Of a stretch of DNA of 43,615 nt, positions 40,310 through 43,615 are shown in pieces (positions within the stretch are counted from its first letter, which is position 1; the number at the start of each line of letters is the position of its first letter). The translations under genes and the position numbers were made by a program. This DNA comes from JBCCQH01 sp039024435 (GTDB lineage: Bacteria > Bacteroidota > Bacteroidia > J057 > JADKCL01): positions 1 through 43,615 of the forward strand of contig JBCCQH010000064.1 of the NCBI GenBank assembly GCA_039024435.1. The letters are read 5' to 3'. The notes under the pieces were generated by a model that was given only the letters and a program-made list of their open reading frames with translations, had not been told where the DNA came from and did not search any database.

Positions 40310-41800
40310 TCAATTCTTCCGCCAGAACGAAGGCGAAAACAGGATCAGCACCGTAAACAGTTCCAAACGCCCGATCAGCATTTGGAAAGCCAGGAACAGT
40401 TTGCCCCCGCCCGGAATCCAGGCGTAGTTTTCCACCGGTCCCACCCCGGCAAAGCCCGGCCCCACATTCCCGATGCAACTCGCCGAAGCCCCCACCGCCG
40501 TCGAAAACCGGTGCCAAGTTTCCCCGCTGCCCTCCATCCCGCTCACATCGGGCAGGATGATCGCCATCACCAGCGCCCCCACGGCAAAAATGCCCAGGTA
40601 AATCATGAAAAACGCCAGCACATTGAAGGTAATCGTGTTTGTGACCGCTTTTTTGTGCAGGCGGACCGGGACCACCGCATTCGGATGGATGAGCCGCCGA
40701 AACTCCAAAAAGCTGTTTTTCAGGATGATGATGTGCCGGACGATTTTCACCCCGCCCGCTGTCGAACCGGCCGATCCGCCGGTAAAAAACAACAGGAAGA
40801 AAATCACCGTGATCAGCGGCGACCACACCGTGAAGTCCGCGGTGACAAATCCAGTCGTCGTCACCACCGCGACCACCTGAAACAGCGCATCCCGGACCGC
40901 TCGTTCCGTGAATTCACCCTGGTTGTACACAATTCCGGCCGCGACCACCACCGTGGCGATCAGAATCAGCCCCAGGTAATAGCGAAACTCTTCGTTTTTC
41001 CAGATTTTGTCCAGTTTTCCCCGCAGCCCCCAAAAGGTCAGTGTGAAATTGATGCCGGACAGGAACATGAACCCGATGATGACCCACTGTACGTACGGCC
41101 CGAAGGCGGCGACACTGGCATTGCGGGTGGAAAAGCCCCCGGTGGAGACCGTCGCGAAAGCGTGGCAGATGGATTCGTAAAAACTCACCCCGCCCAGCAT
41201 CAGAAAAATCGTCTCCACCGCGGTGAGCGCCACGTACAGGAGCCAGAGCCGCTTGGCGGTTTCCTGGATGCGCGGATGGAGCTTGTCCGCACTCGGCCCG
41301 GGCGATTCGGCCATAAAAAGCTGCATCCCCCCGATTCCCAAGATGGGCAGGATGGCAATCGTCAGGACAATGATCCCCATCCCACCGATCCAATGGGTCA
41401 CGCTCCGCCAAAACAAAATCCCTTTCGGCGCGGCCTCAATATCGGTAAGCACGCTGGCCCCGGTCGTGGTGTAACCGGAAAGCGTCTCAAAAAATGCCCC
41501 GGCAAAATCGGGAATCGTACCGCTCAAAATGTAGGGCAAGCAGCCCGAAAGCGACATCACGATCCAGCCCAGGCTCACGATCACGTAGCCCTCGCGCTTG
41601 CGGATGCCCCGGCTGTCCCCGCGGGTAAAGAACCACATCCCCGCCCCAAACGCAGTGGTCGCCCCCCCGGAAACCAGCAGGGCCAGCAGGTCACCGTCCC
41701 CGTAATACAAGCTGAAGGGAATGCCCAGCAACATGAACAACCCGTTCAGGCCGAGCAGCAGACCCAAAATATTCAAGATGATGCGCCATTTCAGGTTCAT
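40310..41800 (-). CDS. trkH: TrkH-family potassium transporter
   Basis: A 496-residue multi-span membrane protein that takes up K+. The four pore-loop repeats are visible: SGYTTTGASVL, ATVSTGGFST, AVVTTTGFVTADF and GGSAGSTAGGVKIVR, each with the selectivity Gly. Ten or more helices are predicted. It overlaps trkA by four bases (ATGA), so pore and regulator are made together. Confidence 0.95.
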   Translation of the reverse strand: MNLKWRIILNILGLLLGLNGLFMLLGIPFSLYYGDGDLLALLVSGGATTAFGAGMWFFTRGDSRGIRKREGYVIVSLGWIVMSLSGCLPYILSGTIPDFAGAFFETLSGYTTTGASVLTDIEAAPKGILFWRSVTHWIGGMGIIVLTIAILPILGIGGMQLFMAESPGPSADKLHPRIQETAKRLWLLYVALTAVETIFLMLGGVSFYESICHAFATVSTGGFSTRNASVAAFGPYVQWVIIGFMFLSGINFTLTFWGLRGKLDKIWKNEEFRYYLGLILIATVVVAAGIVYNQGEFTERAVRDALFQVVAVVTTTGFVTADFTVWSPLITVIFFLLFFTGGSAGSTAGGVKIVRHIIILKNSFLEFRRLIHPNAVVPVRLHKKAVTNTITFNVLAFFMIYLGIFAVGALVMAIILPDVSGMEGSGETWHRFSTAVGASASCIGNVGPGFAGVGPVENYAWIPGGGKLFLAFQMLIGRLELFTVLILFSPSFWRKN

Positions 41801-43140
41801 TTGAACAGGGCCTCCACTTTACGCATGGCCTGAGGCAGGGCAAATATCACCACCCGGTCCCCCGGTTGCACCTGGAAATCGCCCAGGACCGTCATGCCCT
41901 TGCCTGCGCGGACCACGCCCCCGATGATTGCCTTTTCCGGAAATCCCAGTTTGCGGATCGGTTTTCGGGTAATGCGGGAGCCTTCGTGGGCCACAAATTC
42001 CAGGACTTCCGCCTCGATGATGCCCGAGATATTGGTCAGGTTGAGGACGTCCCCCTGGCGGACGTAGCGGAAAATGTTGCTCGCGGCGATCAGCTTTTTG
42101 TTGATCATCGTGTCGATGCCGATCGTCTGGGATACATTGATGTAGTCGATGTTTTCGACCAGGGCGATGGTTTTTTGTACGCCGTGGGCCTTGGCCACCA
42201 AACAGGACATGATGTTCGTTTCTGAATTGCCGGTGACGGCGATAAAAGCGTCCATCTCTGAGATGTCCTCCTCTTCCAGCAGTTCCACATTGCGGCCGTC
42301 GCCGTTGATGATGAGGGTGCGGGGTAGACTGTCCGCCAGGTCGAAACACTTTTGCTTGTGCTGTTCAATCAGCTTGACGTGGTACTCGTTAGCGATGCGC
42401 CGCGCGGTGTTCACCCCGATGCCGCTGCCCCCCAAAATCATGATGTTGCGGATTTCCAGCATCTCTTTGCCCACCATTTCGACCACACCGTCGACGTACT
42501 GGGGTTCAACGATGAAGTAGGCCAGGTCATTGACGCGAAAGGGGGTGCTCCCCCGGGGGATGATCGTGCGGTTGTTGCGCAGAATGGCCACCGGCATGAA
42601 GGAAAGCTCAGGGAACATTTGGGCCGCTTCGGCGACCGATTTCTTGCGGATGGGGGCATTGGCGGGGATGTGGAGGCCGATCAGGGAGAGCTTCCCGTCG
42701 CCGAAATCGGCGCGCTCGCTCACGGCGGAGGAGCCGACCAGGCGCTCGATTTCCAGGGCGGCGAGTTCTTCCGGAGAAATCAGGTTGTCGATCCCCAGGC
42801 TGTGAAAGTCGATGTCGTTTCCGCAGTGCAGCAGTTCCGGATTGCTGATCCGGGCGATGGTCTGCTTTGCCCCCAGGCGCTTGCCCACGATGGAGGTAGT
42901 GATGTTCGTCGTCTCGGAGGAGGTGACGGAAATGAGCATGTCGGCCGCCTCGACATTGGCCTCGCGCAGGACGCGGGGGGAGGTGGCATTTCCCCGCAGG
43001 GTAATGACATCCAGGTGGGTTTCGGCGTAGTGCAACGCCTCGCTGTTATTGTCCACCAGGACGATGTCTTGGGCCTCGTTCGAGAGCATTTTTGCCAGGT
43101 GGAAGCCCACGTTGCCGGCACCGGCGATGATGATCCTCAT
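41797..43140 (-). CDS. trkA: TrkA potassium-uptake regulator
   Basis: A 447-residue cytoplasmic gating subunit with two RCK modules. The first Rossmann motif is at the start (IIIAGAGNVGFHLAKML), followed by a TrkA-C domain. The second is at about 232 (IMILGGSGIGVNTARRI), with a second TrkA-C domain at about 355-445. TrkA binds nucleotides and controls TrkH. All glycines of both nucleotide motifs are present. Confidence 0.95.
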   Translation of the reverse strand: MRIIIAGAGNVGFHLAKMLSNEAQDIVLVDNNSEALHYAETHLDVITLRGNATSPRVLREANVEAADMLISVTSSETTNITTSIVGKRLGAKQTIARISNPELLHCGNDIDFHSLGIDNLISPEELAALEIERLVGSSAVSERADFGDGKLSLIGLHIPANAPIRKKSVAEAAQMFPELSFMPVAILRNNRTIIPRGSTPFRVNDLAYFIVEPQYVDGVVEMVGKEMLEIRNIMILGGSGIGVNTARRIANEYHVKLIEQHKQKCFDLADSLPRTLIINGDGRNVELLEEEDISEMDAFIAVTGNSETNIMSCLVAKAHGVQKTIALVENIDYINVSQTIGIDTMINKKLIAASNIFRYVRQGDVLNLTNISGIIEAEVLEFVAHEGSRITRKPIRKLGFPEKAIIGGVVRAGKGMTVLGDFQVQPGDRVVIFALPQAMRKVEALFK

Positions 43141-43161
43141 TGATTAAAAGATTAAACGGGA

Positions 43162-43169
43162 CAAAGGTA
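43162..43169 (-). promoter_or_regulatory. -7 element of the trkA-trkH promoter
   Basis: TACCTTTG on the minus strand is an exact -7 match; it predicts a start near 43155 and a 15-base leader. No -33 element is visible at the usual distance. Confidence 0.55.
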
Positions 43170-43335
43170 GGAATTTTTGCGATTGAAGGCGGGAGCGATG
43201 AACGGGGGGCGGTACGGGCGGGGTGGCCTGGGGAAGGGCACCAAAATGTCGCACCTTGCGCAGATTTCTGATAAAATACTAACTTAACGTCCGAGAAATA
43301 ACCTACGTGGTCGCAAATCCCGAAAACCCAAGAGC

Positions 43336-43615
43336 ATGAACGCGCGCAACACCCCCTACTGGCTGGAAAAAGGCGAAGTCCCGGAACTCGCCCAAACCCT
43401 CATCGAACAAGAAAAACGGGAACGCAGCGGGGGCCTAGACCTGGGAAACTGCGGCCTGCGCGCCATCCCCCGGGAAGTCTGGGAAGAGATGCCCTGGTTG
43501 CGCTGGGTAAATTTTTCTGTCTGGGGATTTCTGGGAGGGGCGGATGATTACGGAAAAACCAAAAATCAGGGAGCAGGCAATCACCTGCAAGGCGCCCGCG
43601 CCCCCCCCACCCCCC
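43336..43615 (+). CDS. N-terminal part of a leucine-rich-repeat protein
   Basis: The frame is open from ATG at 43336 to the window edge (93 codons). It begins MNARNTPYWLEKGEVPELAQ. Residues about 33-60 (GGLDLGNCGLRAIPREVWEEMPWLRWVNFS) read as a first leucine-rich repeat of the LxxLPxxLxxLxxLxxLxLS type. In this group of bacteria such starts often lead into long LRR proteins with a GTPase or other effector domain, but that is not visible here. The last bases are almost pure C and may be an assembly edge. Confidence 0.7.
   Translation, partial: MNARNTPYWLEKGEVPELAQTLIEQEKRERSGGLDLGNCGLRAIPREVWEEMPWLRWVNFSVWGFLGGADDYGKTKNQGAGNHLQGARAPPTP

Noticed and set aside
40382..41833. 483-codon rightward frame opposite trkH
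   Set aside because: It is a His/Pro/Arg-rich shadow of the membrane-spanning trkH frame.

Overview
This window looks like chromosomal DNA of a marine or soil Bacteroidota, most likely of the Saprospiraceae/Lewinella type. This is inferred from gene content and not from any database search. Six secreted proteins end in a type A sorting domain for the type IX secretion system (T9SS). Several genes are preceded by the Bacteroidota promoter pattern TTTG-N20-TAnnTTTG. The SUF operon, DUF4296 lipoprotein, MutS2 and BrxA-type genes are typical of the phylum. There is no rRNA, no CRISPR array, no transposase and no prophage. One tRNA-Thr is present. Both ends cut through genes, and the right end runs into a C-rich tract.

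Layout, left to right. (1) 1-4.1 kb: a partial gene, a T9SS protein carrying a self-cleaving S74 chaperone domain, and a two-component system (kinase then regulator, overlapping). (2) 4.2-4.32 kb: a textbook sigma-54 site followed about 75 bases later by a strong terminator, with no start codon between; this is probably a small RNA gene. (3) 4.3-11.1 kb, all leftward: sufB-sufC-sufD-sufS-DUF59(sufT)-bacilliredoxin-WD40. This is a SUF Fe-S assembly operon whose tail pairs a DUF59 protein with a seven-bladed WD40 protein, the same two folds that form the eukaryotic CIA targeting complex. The sufB/fahA divergent spacer carries two clean palindromes. (4) 11.4-14.1 kb: fumarylacetoacetase, then a three-gene exosortase locus.

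(5) 14.2-31.9 kb: a mixed region rich in envelope and secreted proteins. It holds lipoproteins, a BNR/Asp-box protein, a D-threonine-aldolase-like enzyme, a PQQ-type sugar dehydrogenase, a glyoxalase-like protein, a TPR protein, a DUF481 barrel, a peptidylarginine-deiminase homologue, a CxxS thioredoxin-like protein, a 5'-truncated barrel gene, tRNA-Thr, Bcp, an MmcQ/YjbR protein, a DUF1028 protein and a TPR lipoprotein. Two copies of a dispersed repeat with a conserved hairpin lie in its spacers. (6) 32.3-34.1 kb: three tandem 185-residue tail-collar (microcystin-dependent-type) proteins. (7) 34.2-37.0 kb: mutS2 and a DUF4296 lipoprotein. (8) 37.6-40.2 kb: an extremely acidic Trp-rich exported protein, an unrecognised cytoplasmic protein, and an exported protein built of about ten 35-residue repeats. 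(9) 40.3-43.6 kb: trkH-trkA potassium uptake and the start of a leucine-rich-repeat protein.

The most unusual items are the sigma-54 small RNA candidate, the SUF/DUF59/WD40 arrangement, the 35-residue repeat protein, the exosortase triad, and the hairpin repeat family. All functional statements rest on sequence motifs read by eye.
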